Positions 21,354 to 33,281 of a DNA stretch of 48,648 bases are shown here, one piece after another. Where the stretch lies: positions 783,228 to 831,875 of the forward strand of contig BFEA01000433.1 in NCBI GenBank assembly GCA_003427395.1. Direction: 5' to 3'. The number at the start of each line of letters is the position of its first letter. Position 1 is the stretch's first letter. This DNA comes from Chara braunii. Lineage: Eukaryota; Streptophyta; Charophyceae; Charales; Characeae. The position numbers and the translations under genes are program-made. The notes below the pieces were generated by a model. The model worked only from the letters and a program-made list of their open reading frames with translations. It did no database searches and had not been told where the DNA came from.

Positions 21354-22454
21354 GCGTACATCGGATGCTTCGTCCCCCAACCACGCACTGTTGTAAGAGT
21401 TTTGAGTGTGAGCATGCATGATTAGGACCCGAACGATTGTGATACTGCAGTGCGTTGTCCATCGTTGCTATCCCGACTTCTATTTCTTGTAGTAGTGGCA
21501 ATCCGAACGCAGATTCATTCTCATTTTCACATTTTGGTAAGCACGGGAATGAAGCACATCATAGCCACCACGCTCATTCTCGTTGGTGGTTGCTATCATG
21601 GTGGTCGTTCGGTTGTCATCTCCTTCATCATGCTGATCGTCATAAGTTGTAATCATGCTAATTATAGAGTCCATTGTCATCATGGTCGCTTTCCCTTACG
21701 ATAGAGGGCTTACCTAGCCGAGGTGTCGTCCAACCTCATCAAGAAGGAGGTAGGCAAACAACTCTTCCTTCATCCTATTTGTGGCTATCTCCGCTTTCTA
21801 AACTGTCGCTGCAGAAACCACGATTACTATTGTTGATGTCTCAACAGACTTGTTGCTGGTTCCTCACAGATGATTGATCATCACAACAATTTGTTGTTGT
21901 GCATTCCGAGGCATTATGGCTGTTGGTTCTTCTCCGAGTGACGAACAACAGTTGAACTTCAAGGGAAGTAAATGATTGTAAGGTCGGATGTTAGTTGCAG
22001 ACAACTGGACAAATTATCGTTGACGAGCATTCACTAAGTGGGGTTGTTTCTGCTCCCAACAACGACGAACTGTTACTCCAAGATATGTGGGTGCAACTTT
22101 TGTTTGGGACCTCCATATCGTTGTTCCTTAGGACGCAATTATTGGGTTTCGTTGGTTGCTGCTTAGGGTGGTTGGCAGTTTACCACTGTCACTGTTGGAT
22201 TTTACGGCTGCTTCAAGCTATTGCCACTGATGGTGTGCTCTGAGTTTCACTCATGGTTAATGGACCCTGAAAATTCGCCGAATTCAACAATGAAGCTTGA
22301 TAGCGAAACGTTAGTGCATTCGTGGTTTATAAACTCAAATTCGTGCTTTGTGTTGGTGGAGATGGAATCCATATGAATTCTTTTTTTTAAGACCCGAAAA
22401 TAACATTCAAGTTATGGATAACCATGAAAAGTTTATGGTGGAGGCGATAACTTA
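21353..22454. other. No recognised gene
   Basis: Frames up to 84 codons exist (e.g. 21450-21704, 21995-22243), but they are rich in His/Leu/Ile from CAT/ATC-biased sequence and show no domain. I see no repeat that matches elsewhere in the window. Confidence 0.55.
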
Positions 22455-23365
22455 GTAATTTTCGAAGTTGTAGTTTAACGTATGTTCAAGATTTACGGAT
22501 TTCGAGATATCAACATACTTTCGTATTTCAGGATTTTGCTTAGACATTTTTCGAAGTTATATCCGCACGTGCATTCGGGATTTCGTTACCGAAATCGCAC
22601 TTCGGGATTTCAGGATTTTACTTAGCCGTTTTCAAAGTTATATCTGCATGTGCATTAAGGATTTTGTTATGGAAATTGCATTTCATGATTTCGAGATTTA
22701 CTTCGTCGTTTTCGAAGTTATATCTGCATGTCCATTCGGAATTTCGCTACCGAAATTGCACTTCAGGATTTCAAGATTTCACTCTTTGGGATTTTATGAT
22801 TTTACTTGGTCGGTTTTCAAAGTTATATCCGCATGTGCATTCGGATTTCGCTCCTGAAATCGCACTTCGAGATTTGAAGATTTTGCCTTAACCGTTTTTT
22901 GAAGTTATATCCACAAGTCCGTTCGGGATTTTGCTACTGAAATTGCACTACGGGATTTTGGAATTACATGCATTCGAGATTTCGGTACTGAAATCGCAAT
23001 TCGGGATTTCATGATTTTACTTTGTCGTTTTTCAAAGTTATATCCGCATGTTCGTTCAATTTTTTTTCACCGAAATCAAAATTCGAAATTTCAAATAGTC
23101 GTTTTTCGAATATTTGTACGCGCGTTCTCGATTTTGCCACCGAAATCACACTTCAAAATTTCGGGATTTACTTTGCAATTTTTCAAAGTTATATCCACAT
23201 ATGCATTCGGGATTTCGTTACCGAAATCGTACTTTGGGATTTCATAATTTTAGTTAGCCGTTTTTCAAAGTTATATCCTCATGTGCATTGGGGATTTCAT
23301 TATCAAAATTGTATTTCATAATTTCGAGATTTTACTTCTTCGTTTTTCGAAGTTATATCCATGAT
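22455..23365 (+). repeat. ~82-bp satellite, subfamily A, array 1
   Basis: About eleven diverged units of the pattern CATTCGGGATTTCGTTACC / GAAATCGCACTTCGGGATTT / CAGGATTTTACTTAG / CGTTTTTCGAAGTTATATCC. Units are about 80-100 bp apart (GTTATATCC at 22557, 22637, 22717, 22819, 22904, 23037, 23187, 23268, 23352). The centre TTTCGTTACCGAAA is nearly palindromic. Confidence 0.93.
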
Positions 23366-23699
23366 TATCTATCAGCTTAGAAATTTATCTCACCTAGCAG
23401 CAGCACCATTCTTCTTAGTTTCAAACATAAGTTATTCCTCAAGCGACAAAGCAATCAGTAGCACAAAGAAGGGTAGCGTGAGACAAATACCCACCTCCTC
23501 TGCGTCGTAGAAACATCGTACCCACCTCCTCTGCGTTTCCCTGCCTTGCCTGCATAGAAAACTACATCCACGCCATCGCCTCTTCCCGCCCGGACCTCAT
23601 CCTGCTTGATATGCCACCGCGAGCTCGAGTTCCCAAAATTTGCGTAGTAGCGCATGCCAACACGCCTCCGTCGTGGACCTAGCGGGGCGCAACGCTCCC

Positions 23700-23800
23700 G
23701 GTAGCATTGCGGTCGATACATCCTGCCTCCAATCCCATGGGTGTATCAACTGAGTTACGCCCAATGGTCCCACTACCGATCTCAGTACCGGTATTGGGTC
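23700..23800 (-). repeat. Possible tRNA-derived SINE head (minus)
   Basis: On the minus strand, GTAACTCAGTTGATACAC (about 23759-23742) resembles an A box and TGTATCGACC (about 23720-23711) a decayed B box, about 38 nt apart. There is no cloverleaf. Weak. Confidence 0.25.
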
Positions 23801-24141
23801 CGTGTCCCGAAAACGAAACTTTAGTAATAAAAATGAAAATGCGACCAGATGGTTAAGGGGAGAGAGGGAGGGGGAGAAGGGGGAGAAGGAAAGGGTTCGG
23901 GAAGGGTTGGGGAAATGGAAAGGAGTGCTAAGACACAAAGAGGTGAGAATCAGTTAGACCAAGGGAAAGGGAACGAAAGCCTAAGCACTCACCAAGAGAC
24001 CAGGCAGCGCTTCAGGGGAGACATCAACTCTAGACTCCCACCCGGGGCGTTAAGCACTACAAGACCCCCCCCCCCCAAACAGATCAGGAAGAGACACCCC
24101 CCAAAAAAGACCACTTCAGTCAGGCCTTTGGACCCCAACCC

Positions 24142-25080
24142 ATGGAGTCGGAACCACCGACAAGCCCTCCGGATGAGGAGATGACAGATAGCACACCCAA
24201 GGCCTGGGGGGCACAAGGGGAAGAGGATGTCGAGACCAAGCTGAGGGGTCTGGCGGAATGGTTAATTGGCCAACTTCAGGCATTGTATACAGGCCAATCA
24301 GAGCCATATTGGGATGAGGTCTATGTCCAACTCTTCTCCCTACTGGACGAGAGCCCCAGCCTGAAACACGCATTGGGGCAAGGCCTATCCCCGGATATGG
24401 ACTGGCAACACGTGCTGCACAAAGTCTGGAATATCGTACACCAAAAATTTCAGCCCCCTACAGAGACAGCACCTCTAGAGCATGCAGACAAGCCCCCCTC
24501 ACACACACAACTAGACGTGCACACTGAACAAACCGAGCAGGGAGAGGGCGAGACCTCAAAGACAGGGGACGATTGAGGCCCCTCAAAGCGATCTAGAATG
24601 CACCACCTCATCGAGAAGGGCCTATATCACAAAAGCTTGCCGGAAGGGGACAAAGTGCTGGTGCTACCAATCAGGAGGAAGACAGGGAAATGGGAGTTGG
24701 GCCTGTCAACTACCGACTCAGAAGTCTCATATGCCCCTACCAACGGAGGAGTAACATTGAACGGATGACACATGCAGAGAAAAGGAGCACTATGAGTCTA
24801 CGAGGTCACCAAATTTATCTCCAATCACTAAGAACCGGGGGCAACAGCCACCATCAGCGTGTCATCTGAGAACCTGAAGATCGCCTATAAGGATCTCTAC
24901 GTAAGATTCGAAGACAATAAGGAAGCAGGCTTGCAATGACACACCCATAATATGCTTCTAGACACCCAACAACTCAAAATAAAACCCAGTAAAGTCTGGT
25001 CGACGAAGGATTTCCTCATATGCATCTGCATGATGTTGGGAAGAAACATCCTCAATGGGGGGGTGAATTGGGAGACACAA
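24142..25080 (+). pseudogene. LINE ORF1-like region
   Basis: The first open part (24142-24576, 144 codons) is acidic and Pro-rich (MESEPPTSPPDEEMTDSTPK; then EEDVETKLRGLAEWLIGQLQ). The same frame continues through stops at 24574, 24766, 24793, 24829 and 24937 with protein-like text (EKGLYHKSLPEGDKVLVLPI, ENLKIAYKDLYVRFEDNKEA, KVWSTKDFLICICMMLGRNI). ORF1 proteins of such elements bind the element's RNA. No CCHC knuckle or clear RRM is visible here. The start at 24142 is simply the first ATG of the longest open part. It may have been fused to ORF2 in the ancestor. Confidence 0.6.
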
Positions 25081-25184
25081 GAGTGGTCACCATTACAGAA
25101 CAAATAGCGGAAGGGAAATAAAATGAGGTCGCATAAAATACGAAGGACTGGGTAGAAGTGGTGTACGACAAAAACAGAAAATGG

Positions 25185-26960
25185 AAACACACCCTCCAAC
25201 AAGCGGACCTGGACATAAGATCGATTAATGTAAACGGTCTAGCATAGCGCAACCCGGAGAAAAACAATGCGTTATGGGACCTGATGCGGGGGGTGGGAGG
25301 AAAAACATGGCCGGACGTGGTTTACGTCCAGGAAACCCACTTAATGGACACGCCAGAGCACCACAGGGCTCATAAGCAAACCTGGTCCTTCCAAGGCTAC
25401 CAAGCCTTTGCCGCTGGCCCGGAGAGATGGTTAACGGGTGCATATATTTTCACGTCTCCTTTCCAGGCAGTTCGGCCGCTTTAGGTTACAACACCACTTT
25501 CAGATTGTGTGTGCATCTATACATGGGTTCGTCTGAAACCACCTTCAGGCAGTTCAGCCACTTCAGGTTGATACACCACTTTCAGATTGCGTACAGATCC
25601 ATTGCAAATGGTTGGATTGGGGTACCTGAAACCCTTTTCAGAAGCTTCAGCCACTTCAGCGGTTTCAGGTCCCCACCTGAAATTCCTGAAATGATATGAA
25701 GTGGCTGAAGCTTCAAAATGGGTTTTCAAGTACCCCCATCCACCTGAAGTGGCTGAAGCTTCTTAAAGGGCTTTCAGGTACACCCATCCAACTATTTGGA
25801 CGGAGGTACCTGAAACCCCTTTCAGAAGCTTCAGCCACTTCAGCGGTTTCAGGTCCCCACCTGAAATTCCTGAAATGACCTGAAGTGGTTGAAGCTTCTG
25901 AAAGGTGTTTTAGGTATCCCCATCCAAGTGGTTGGATGTGGGTACCTGAAACCCCTTTCAGAAGCTTCAGCCACTTCAGCAGTTTCAAGTCCCCACTTGA
26001 AATTCATGAAATGACCTGAAGTGGCTGAAGCTTCTGAAAGAGGTTTCAGGTACCCCCATCCAACCATTTGGATGGGGGTACCTAAAACCCCATTCAGAAG
26101 CTTCAGCCACTTCAGCGGTTTCAAGTCCCCACTTGAAATTTCTGTAATGACCTGAAGTGGCTGAAAAAAAAGTCAGAAAAAAAAAACAAAAACATAAAAC
26201 TTGTCTTGCAAACGACCCGAAACTTCTAAAATGACCTGAAGTGTCTTCACGCCATTTCAGCGGTTTCAAACCACTTCAGAATCTTTCATTCTGAAATTTC
26301 AGGTGGTCGTTAACCGCGAGTGCTAGCCCGGGGAGCGTCGGGGTGGCAATATGGATCCCCCCCGAATCACGCCTAGAAGTACTTAACTGGGAAAATGGTA
26401 AGGAGAAGGGACGATGGGTTAAGGTGTTGGGCATGCTACAATTGGAAATAGTATGCATTATATCCCTATATGTCCCTAACACATCGCGCGAAAGGAGGAC
26501 TTTCTTTGAAAAAAATAAAAGATTCCCGACACTGGATATTCCAGTAATCCTAGCTGGAGATTTTAATGTCGCATCAGATAGATGGCCAGACCGCTGGAAA
26601 ATCCACCCCGCTACCGCACACAACGCAGAAGAGGACGAGTGAATGTTGAGGGACTTGTGTACTCCCCTCTCACTATTCGACACATTCAGGCGCAGCTTCC
26701 CGACCGAAAAAGTGTTCACCTGCTTTCAAAACAACGACACTGCCAGACTGTCCAAATCCCGGATCGACCTAATTCTGGCAACTAAGGACCTGGGAGGGGG
26801 GCTCACCACAACAGCGATACTGCCAACTAACCCATACCCAGGTCTTGACCATAGGATGTGCATGGCGGTCTGGACCTTTCGTAAAAGACCGGACCAAGGG
26901 GCTAGCTACTACAAACTTAACATCTCACTACTTAGGTCCCAATCATTCCAGAAATACCTA
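25185..26960 (+). pseudogene. LINE endonuclease domain (EEP/APE-type), split by a MITE
   Basis: The N-terminal strand LDIRSINVNGLA is followed by WPDVVYVQETHLMDTPEHH, whose Q-E-T is the expected metal-binding glutamate motif. After the 900-bp insertion the domain resumes as VGVAIWIPPESRLEVL, CIISLYVPNTSRERRTFFE, PVILAGDFNVASD (the GDFN motif), SRIDLILA (the S-R-I-D motif) and YPGLDHRMC (the D-H pair). The core catalytic motifs are readable. Stops at 25246 and 26639 inactivate it. Removing the MITE and one target copy gives QAFAAGP-GSVGVAIWIP in frame. This domain nicks target DNA for reverse-transcription priming in active relatives. Confidence 0.88.
25423..26322 (+). mobile_element. Palindromic MITE, copy 2 (Mutator-like by target duplication)
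   Basis: Flanked by CTGGCCCGG (25414-25422) and CTAGCCCGG (26323-26331), a 9-bp target duplication with one mismatch. The ends are AGAGATGGTTAAC and GTTAACCGCGAGTG, as in the copy at 15373. The interior is a tandem array of ~136-bp units starting GGTACCTGAAAC (25805, 25941, 26077; a diverged one at 25621). Each unit is itself a palindrome, e.g. 25805-25843 pairs with 25880-25919. No transposase is present. Transcription would give long nested hairpins. Confidence 0.88.
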
Positions 26961-27284
26961 TAGCAAACATGGGATTTATGGAAAGACCAACGTCCCCAAC
27001 ACGACTCGCAAATCGCTTGGTTCAACAACGGATTGATTTTTCTAGCAAAAAAATGCAATGAATATTAAAAACCCCTAGCCGCATAACGACACCAGCAGGA
27101 AATCAAGGTAATGCATAACCTTGTAGATGCAGAACAGAAGCAAATATCGCAAGGGCAGGAACCGATTTCCCATGAATTACAAACACACATACTAGACTCA
27201 AAGGCTTAACTCTTAAGACACTCATAGTATCGATGGCAAGGAGCCTAGACAAAGGCAAGATTATTTAGATACTATACGGAAGGA

Positions 27285-28668
27285 TTGATGAATTCCCATT
27301 TTTTCAGCCTAGCCAGAACACGCCTCAAAATGACCACGATCGAGGCACTCTACGAACCAAAAGTCAGGGAATCGGACCCGGTTGTGACTACGGCGTTGTG
27401 CACCAAAATAACATACGATTTTTACAAAGATTTTTTTTCCTCGCATGTGGAGAAGTCAGATGCGCCACAACACGATCGTCAATTAACAGACTTCCTGCAA
27501 CCGGTCAACAAAACCCTAACATCTGAACAACGTGAATCCCAAGAGGCCCCGCTCTCCAAACAAGAGATATAGACCGCCCTCCTTCAAATGAAGGAAAAGA
27601 AACTACCGGCGATCGATGGCTTCCCGAAGGAATTTTGGGAAACCACATGGGAATTCCTGAGCCATGACGTCATGGATTTTTATAAGGAAGTATGGCTCAC
27701 AGGCGAGATGGAAAAAAGGGTGGGGCAAGGGATACTGACCCTCTTATACAAAAAAGGGGACAAAATGAATATTAGGAATTATCGTCCGATCACTCTCCTC
27801 ACAGTAGTATACAAAATATTGTCTAAAACCTTAGGCAATAGAACGATCCCAGTCATGGAAGATATCATCCATCCCTCTCAAACAGACTTCATAGAAAATA
27901 GGAATATACAAGAGAATATTTTGTTAATCCATAAGGTACTTTAACTCACAAAACACTCCCGGCAAAATGCAACCCTAGTGTTTATCGACTTCGAAAAGGT
28001 CTACGACCATGTGGACTGACTACTTTTAGATGGATGCTTGGAAAAAATGAATTTTTGGCCAGACTTTAGACGCTGCATACAAATCCTACATCAGAATGCA
28101 ATAACATGTGTCTAAGTCAACGGAAGCCTGGCGCCACCCCTGCGCCTGGAACGGTCGGTCCGCCAAGGGGACCCAATCGCCCCCTTCTTTTTTTTTGTCA
28201 TTATGGAAGCACTAGCTGCCAACCTCCGGACATATCAAAATGCGAGTCACACACATCCCGGAGGACGCAATCCCGGTTTGCTCTCTTTTTGCAGACGGCC
28301 TCACAATCCTGGTAGAAGAGTCACATAGCAATATGGAGGAAATTCAACTTATGATGGAAAAGTTTGCTAAGGTCTCTGATATGACAGTTAACTGGGGGAG
28401 CCAAACACAAGGATGGTGGATCCACTATCAAGGGGGACGCCCTCCGGAGTCACCACATATTGCATGGATGCCGCTAGAAAGCCCAATAAGAATCCTAGGG
28501 GTAGCAATGACCACAGAGGGACGCCCGCCAACAAACGATGATTGGATGAGTGCCCCGGCTCAGCAAAAGCTGGACAACTGGAGAAACAAACACACATCCC
28601 TGTTTGGTCACGCCCTAGTAATCAACAATGTTATCTTTGCTACATTATGGTATAAGTCACTGCAATGA
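27285..28668 (+). pseudogene. LINE reverse transcriptase domain, catalytically dead
   Basis: Readable motifs in order: FFSLARTRLKMTTIEALYEP, LPAIDGFPKEFWETTWEFL, GQGILTLLYKKGDKMNIRNY followed by RPITLL (fingers), VFIDFEKVYDHVD (first catalytic Asp), RLERSVRQGDPIAPFFF, and the active-site box read as CSLFADGLTIL at about 28281. The expected second Asp of F-A-D-D is Gly (GAC-GGC), which would abolish catalysis by itself. The frame is also broken by stops at 27570, 27942, 28018 (where a Trp is expected after VD) and 28114, and by frame changes near 28130 and 28240. The family is non-LTR reverse transcriptase, judged from the R-Q-G-D-P and FIDFEKAYD-type motifs. Confidence 0.92.
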
Positions 28669-30384
28669 CCCTTGACCAAACCATCCCTGAGTAGCCTAAA
28701 AAAAAAGGTAGCAGCTTTTCTATGGAGAGGAGACGGTGAGCAGAGCAACGTAATTAACCGAGTAGAGTGGAATTCAATAATCCAACCTAAGGCGAGGGGA
28801 GGTCTCGGAATAATCGACCCAGTCACACAAGTGTAAGCATTACGACTAAAACGGATAAAAAAGATCATCTTCACTCCCCAGAGTCCATGGTGCGTATTAG
28901 CCCTAGAACGCTTGGCCCGACTGGCCCCAGAAACCCCCGAAACAACTCACCCGCTGATATGGTTAGAAGACCGATTCTGGAAGATCCCATGTAAACTCCC
29001 CCAAGGAAGGGAAGGGCAGAAGCGCGGTCAGACAACAGACACCTTCTGACCATCTTTGCTGGAAACCTGACGCAAACTCCCGCTCCCTGACAGGGATTAC
29101 CCCAACCGTTGGGAGGAAGTCTACCGTCAATCCCTTTTTGGAAATCGGTGGGTGACAGACTCGAAAGGCTGCGTAATGACACTCATCCCCGCGCTGGCAA
29201 AGTTGGGTCAAAAGAGGGGTGCTCAGGGTTGGAAACCTATGGGACAAAGACAGACGGGATTGGAAAGCAGGAGACCAGTTACGAGGAAGTCTGCGGTATT
29301 GCGACCACATAGAGGAGTTTTTGGACAATCTAATTGAAGCCATTCCACTAGCATGGTACCGAACTATGAAACAATGCCCCACCTTGAGGGAAGGGGATTG
29401 GGTTGCAAGTGCGGAGATCCCACCAAAAGTAGGCTTGGTACACATGGTCACACCCCAAACTGTCTTGGTCGAACATTACGCCATCACCAGAGCAGGCACC
29501 CTTCAAGGAAACAGAGCCCCCTTCGAATGGAAAGAAAGATCATCTGTGTACTGTGTGAGAGTGATAGAAGAGAAGGGGCAGAAGTTGGCGTTCCAGCCTT
29601 CCAAGCCAATCTAGGACCTGACACTAGACCCAGCAGAATGGACTTAGAAGCTTTCGAAGCTGCCGCAGAGGAAGGGCGTTCTGAGTCACATCAATCTACA
29701 CCAGTTGTCAGTTAAATCAGCTTATAAATGCTCAGACCAAAAAGGTGTCTGAGAGACACGGTCACCGACCGGTGGGCCAAACACTTAAATGTGGACCGCT
29801 CTCTTCGGACACCAATCTCATGGTTTAAGGAACAAAAATCTAAACCCATGAAGATCATCTCCCTGCAGTGGCAAATTGCCCATCGCTGCCGGCCAACCAA
29901 CGGTTGGTTGGCTGATCGCACTAATTTGGAACAAAGAGGTCTGCTACTCCCATGGTGCCAGAGGTGTCTGAGTTTTTTCCCTTTCCACAAAAAGGCAGAG
30001 ACCATTGAACAAATCTTCATGCAATGTCCGATCACCCAATTCACATGGAGATGGTGGGACCGCATATGGAGGAAAATGGAAGTGGAAACCCCCTAGCCGT
30101 GGTCTTGGCAAGCCATATTAGCTGGCCATTGGCCGCTGTTAGAAGCAGCCACGACCTTCGTAGAAAATATGTACAAACTTGGAAGGAGAGCAGTGTTATG
30201 GGCACTTTGGTGGCAAAGATGCACCCTAGCCATGGAAAAGGTGAGAGTAGAAGGGTCAGAAATCACAGAACAGATCCAACAACAGGTGCAAGCTGAACTC
30301 ACATAAAGATGGTTGGACACAAAAGCACAGCTAGACCTCTTTAGGCAAACTGGAGATGTCAGGAGACGGATTTCAGCCTTTTGC
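28669..30384 (+). pseudogene. LINE C-terminal region with zf-RVT-like zinc-binding motif
   Basis: It contains AAFLWRGDGEQSNVINRVEW and ARGGLGIIDP (typical thumb-following text), then LARLAPETPETTHPLIWLED, PNRWEEVYRQSLFGNRWVTD and QTVLVEHYAITRAGTLQGNR. Next come MLRPKRCLRDTVTDRWAKHL and LEQRGLLLPWCQRCLSFFPF, with ETIEQIFMQCPITQFTWRWW. The C-x-x-C and later C-P pattern suits a zf-RVT-type zinc site. Stops at 29047, 29068, 29612, 30094 and 30304 align with Trp or Gln codons in LINE copy 1. A frameshift lies near 29230. The last readable text, RRRISAFC, matches copy 1 just before its tail. Confidence 0.85.
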
Positions 30385-30600
30385 TTTCCTCACTCGACAA
30401 CTCCCCCGACCAAGTCTCACCGATCACAGGGTTATACCCCGACATCAGCCGGACGTCGAAAATTGCTGGTTGTCGTCTAATCACGACAACTTCCCAGATC
30501 TCAAACCCTCATTCTGAGTTACAAGGCAACGCCCCAGTACCGATCTGCGTCGTCCCAGCAAAGTTTTCCACGTACATACTCGACCGAAATTCAGTCTAGT
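30385..30600 (-). repeat. Repeat family C, reversed fragment
   Basis: Its reverse complement matches 17900-18100: TTTGCTGGGACGACGCA, GCCTTGTAAC, GATCTGGGAAGTT, GTCGGGGTATAACCCTGTGA. The junction with LINE sequence is abrupt at about 30384. Confidence 0.75.
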
Positions 30601-31589
30601 TTAGATGTTCAAATCTCTCCACCACCCCCTTTCACTTAGTTCCGCTTCTACCTTAAAACCAAAGCTTACAATTCTTATCAGAAATTTATTTTCATGATTA
30701 CGAAACATGAATTCATTTGAATTCTCTCGAAATTAAAGAATCAAACAAACCATCAGTAACGATCATGTCAGGGCGAGAAACCCTTTGCAAACCAGAATAT
30801 CCATAAGAATTGTACCACGTGCACTTCCGCGAAATCGGAAGAAAAACAATGATTGAAAATTTGGTTCATCAATCTGGAAGAAAAAATGAGAAACTTGTTT
30901 GAGATATCCCGAAGGACTTATGATTACTGAAATTTGAAACGCAAGATCTAAAATTCACTCTGAAAATCAATCAGAATTTAATAAGAATTAGCCAGAGCAA
31001 ATCATAATATTCTCAGATCATACAACTCAGAAGAACATCCATTATAAATTAACTTTTAGGCAAGTGTATTCAACCATACTCCAGATAGGATAATAAAATC
31101 ACCAGTTGAGATAATTCGAAAACTATAGAATCAAACTTATATTTCAAATCATATCCAAAATCACGTATGTCTTTAGTGAGTCCCAGATCATCAGCTAAAC
31201 AAAACAAACAAGAGCAAAATCATGGAGGTAATCACCATTAGAGCTGACAAAACCCCTCCTCCCCCACTTCCTCAACCCTACATACCTTACCCTCTCAAAC
31301 CCTTCCCCCTCGTTTTCGGGGGAAACAACAAAAAAAACTCTTCCCATTGCTAGCCACCTAGGCTTTCAATAGCAATACTAACACCGAAAACTCCTACTCG
31401 GCCGTCTTGGACTCTCCTAAGGGTCGAAGAAACAGTGTGACCCCACCTCACCAAACCCGTTGGCGAGTGGCCACAGGGGGTTCAAGCCTACAAAACGTAC
31501 CACACACTATTTGAGAAAGGATGGAGGAGAACCCCATCAACCCCTATAACTTTATCATTGGGTATATCCATCCGCAACTCCCCTAGATA
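30601..31589. other. AT-rich stretch without recognised gene
   Basis: No frame of interest and no match elsewhere in the window. 31240-31340 is C-rich (CCCCTCCTCCCCCACTTCC), then ordinary sequence up to the satellite. Confidence 0.55.
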
Positions 31590-32940
31590 CTACTTTAGCC
31601 ATCTGCATGTTCATTCGGGATTTCGCTACCGAAATTGCACTTCAGGATTTTTAGATCTCGGTCTTCGGGGTTTTAGGATTTGACTTAGTCGGTTCTCAAA
31701 GTTATATCCGCATATATGTTCGAGATTTCACTACCGAAATCGCATTTTAAGATTTCAAGATTTACGTTAACCATTTTTTTAAGTTATATCAGCTCTTGAG
31801 TTCGGGATTTTGCTATCGAAATCGCACTTCGTGATTTCGGGATTTCACTTTTCGGGATTTAAGGATTTTATATAGCTATTTTTCGAAGTTATATCCGCAC
31901 GTGCGTTCGAGATTTCGTTATTGAAATTTTACTTTGGGATTTCATAATTTTATTTCGCCGTTTTTCAAAGTTATATCTGCATGTTCGTTAGGGATTTTGT
32001 CACAGAAATCGCAATACGAGATTTCACTTAACCATTTTTCGAAGTTATATCCGCACACGCGTTAGGGATTTCGCCACCGAAATCGCACTTCGGGATTTCA
32101 GGATTTTACTTCGTTTTTTTTCGAAGTTATATCCACACATGCATTTGGGATTTTGTTACCGAAATCGCACTTCAGGATTTCTGGATCTAAATTCGCCGTT
32201 TTTCGAAAATATATCTGCAGCTGCATTCGAGATTTCGCTACCGAAATCGCACTTTAGGATTTCATGATTTCGCTCTTCGGGATTACAGGATTTTACTTAG
32301 GTGTTTTTCAAAGTTATGTCCTGCACGTGCGTTCGAGATTATGCTGCCGAAATCGGACTTCGAGATTTCATGATTTTTTTAAGGTGTTTTTCAAAGTTAT
32401 ATCCACACGATCGTTCGGGATTTCACTACCGACATCGCACTTTGAGGTTTCAAAATTTCGCTATTCGGGATTTCTTAGATATTACTTAGCCATTTTTCGA
32501 AGTTATATCCGCACGTGCATTCAAAATTTCGCTACCGAAATCGCACTTCGAGATTTCATGATTTTACTTAGCAATTTTTTGAAGTTATATCCGCACATGT
32601 GTTCGGGATTTCGCTCTTGAAATCGCACTTCGGGATTTTAGGATTTTATTCAACCGTTTTTCAAAATGATATTCGCACGTGTATTCACGATTGCTTTGCT
32701 GAAATCGCACTTCGAGATTTTCAGATTTTACATAGTCATTTTTCAAAGTTATATTGCATGTGCATTCGAGATTTCGCTACCGAAATCCCATTTCGGGATT
32801 TTTAGTTTTTACTTAGGCGTTTTTCAAGGCTATATCTGCACGTGCGTTCGGGATTTCGCTACCAAAATCACACTTCGGGATTTCATGATTTTACTTTAGC
32901 GTTTTTCAAAGTCATATTCGCACGTTCGTTCGCAATGCAT
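31590..32940 (+). repeat. ~82-bp satellite, subfamily A, array 2
   Basis: About sixteen diverged units of the same pattern and orientation as 22455-23365 (TTCGGGATTTCGCTACC, GAAATCGCACTTCG, TTTTTCGAAGTTATATCCGC). It ends at a poly(T) run at 32951. Confidence 0.93.
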
Positions 32941-33035
32941 TTACGAGATGTTTTTTTTTTTTTTTTTATTATCACAAAAGGAAGTTAGACACCCCCAGCC
33001 CATTTACGGGTTGCATTTATAGGCTTGATAGGTAT

Positions 33036-33281
33036 AAGAGGTATTCATTGACTCAACTTACTCGGCTGAGAGTGCTTAGTGAGGCTTCGACCCAACTTCG
33101 ATCTGCACGGGCTATATCGGCCTGCGGTAGAAGATCAATCCCTCAGTTACTGAGAGAGAGTGCCTAGCAGTTGAGGAAACTTTCGCGAGAGGCCCAAGCG
33201 TGTGAGCAAACACTTCGTCGAATGAAGGTTGATGGGTTAAGGTTTATTTTTCAGTCAAGGGGGAGTGTTTGTCATCTCTAC
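33036..33281 (+). pseudogene. Helical C-terminal coding fragment of a probable retroelement
   Basis: One frame reads SLTQLTRLRVLSEASTQLRS, then ISACGRRSIPQLLRESA, a TAG at 33165, then QLRKLSREAQACEQTLRRMK and GLRFIFQSRGSVCHLY before TAA. The Leu/Arg/Glu spacing looks helical. It ends at a purine run followed by a possible LTR start, suggesting the 3' end of a retrotransposon ORF. The family is not recognised. Confidence 0.35.

Larger units (their letters stand above)
23840..30384 (+). mobile_element. LINE copy 2 (near full-length, dead), interrupted by a MITE
   Basis: The order is ORF1-like region (24142-25080), apurinic-type endonuclease (25185-25422 plus 26323-26960), reverse transcriptase (about 27580-28670) and C-terminal zinc-finger-like region (to 30384). 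This is the layout of an L1-type plant/algal LINE. Every part carries stops, so the copy cannot encode a working product. The 5' edge is uncertain: a purine-rich leader starts near 23840. At about 30384 the coding similarity to copy 1 ends abruptly in reversed family-C sequence, so the last part of the ORF and the 3' region are missing. Confidence 0.9.

Noticed and set aside
22648-23321. Plus-strand ORFs rich in Phe/Ile (SFSKLYPHVHS-like)
   Set aside because: Satellite subfamily A translated; the same text recurs at 32264-32899.
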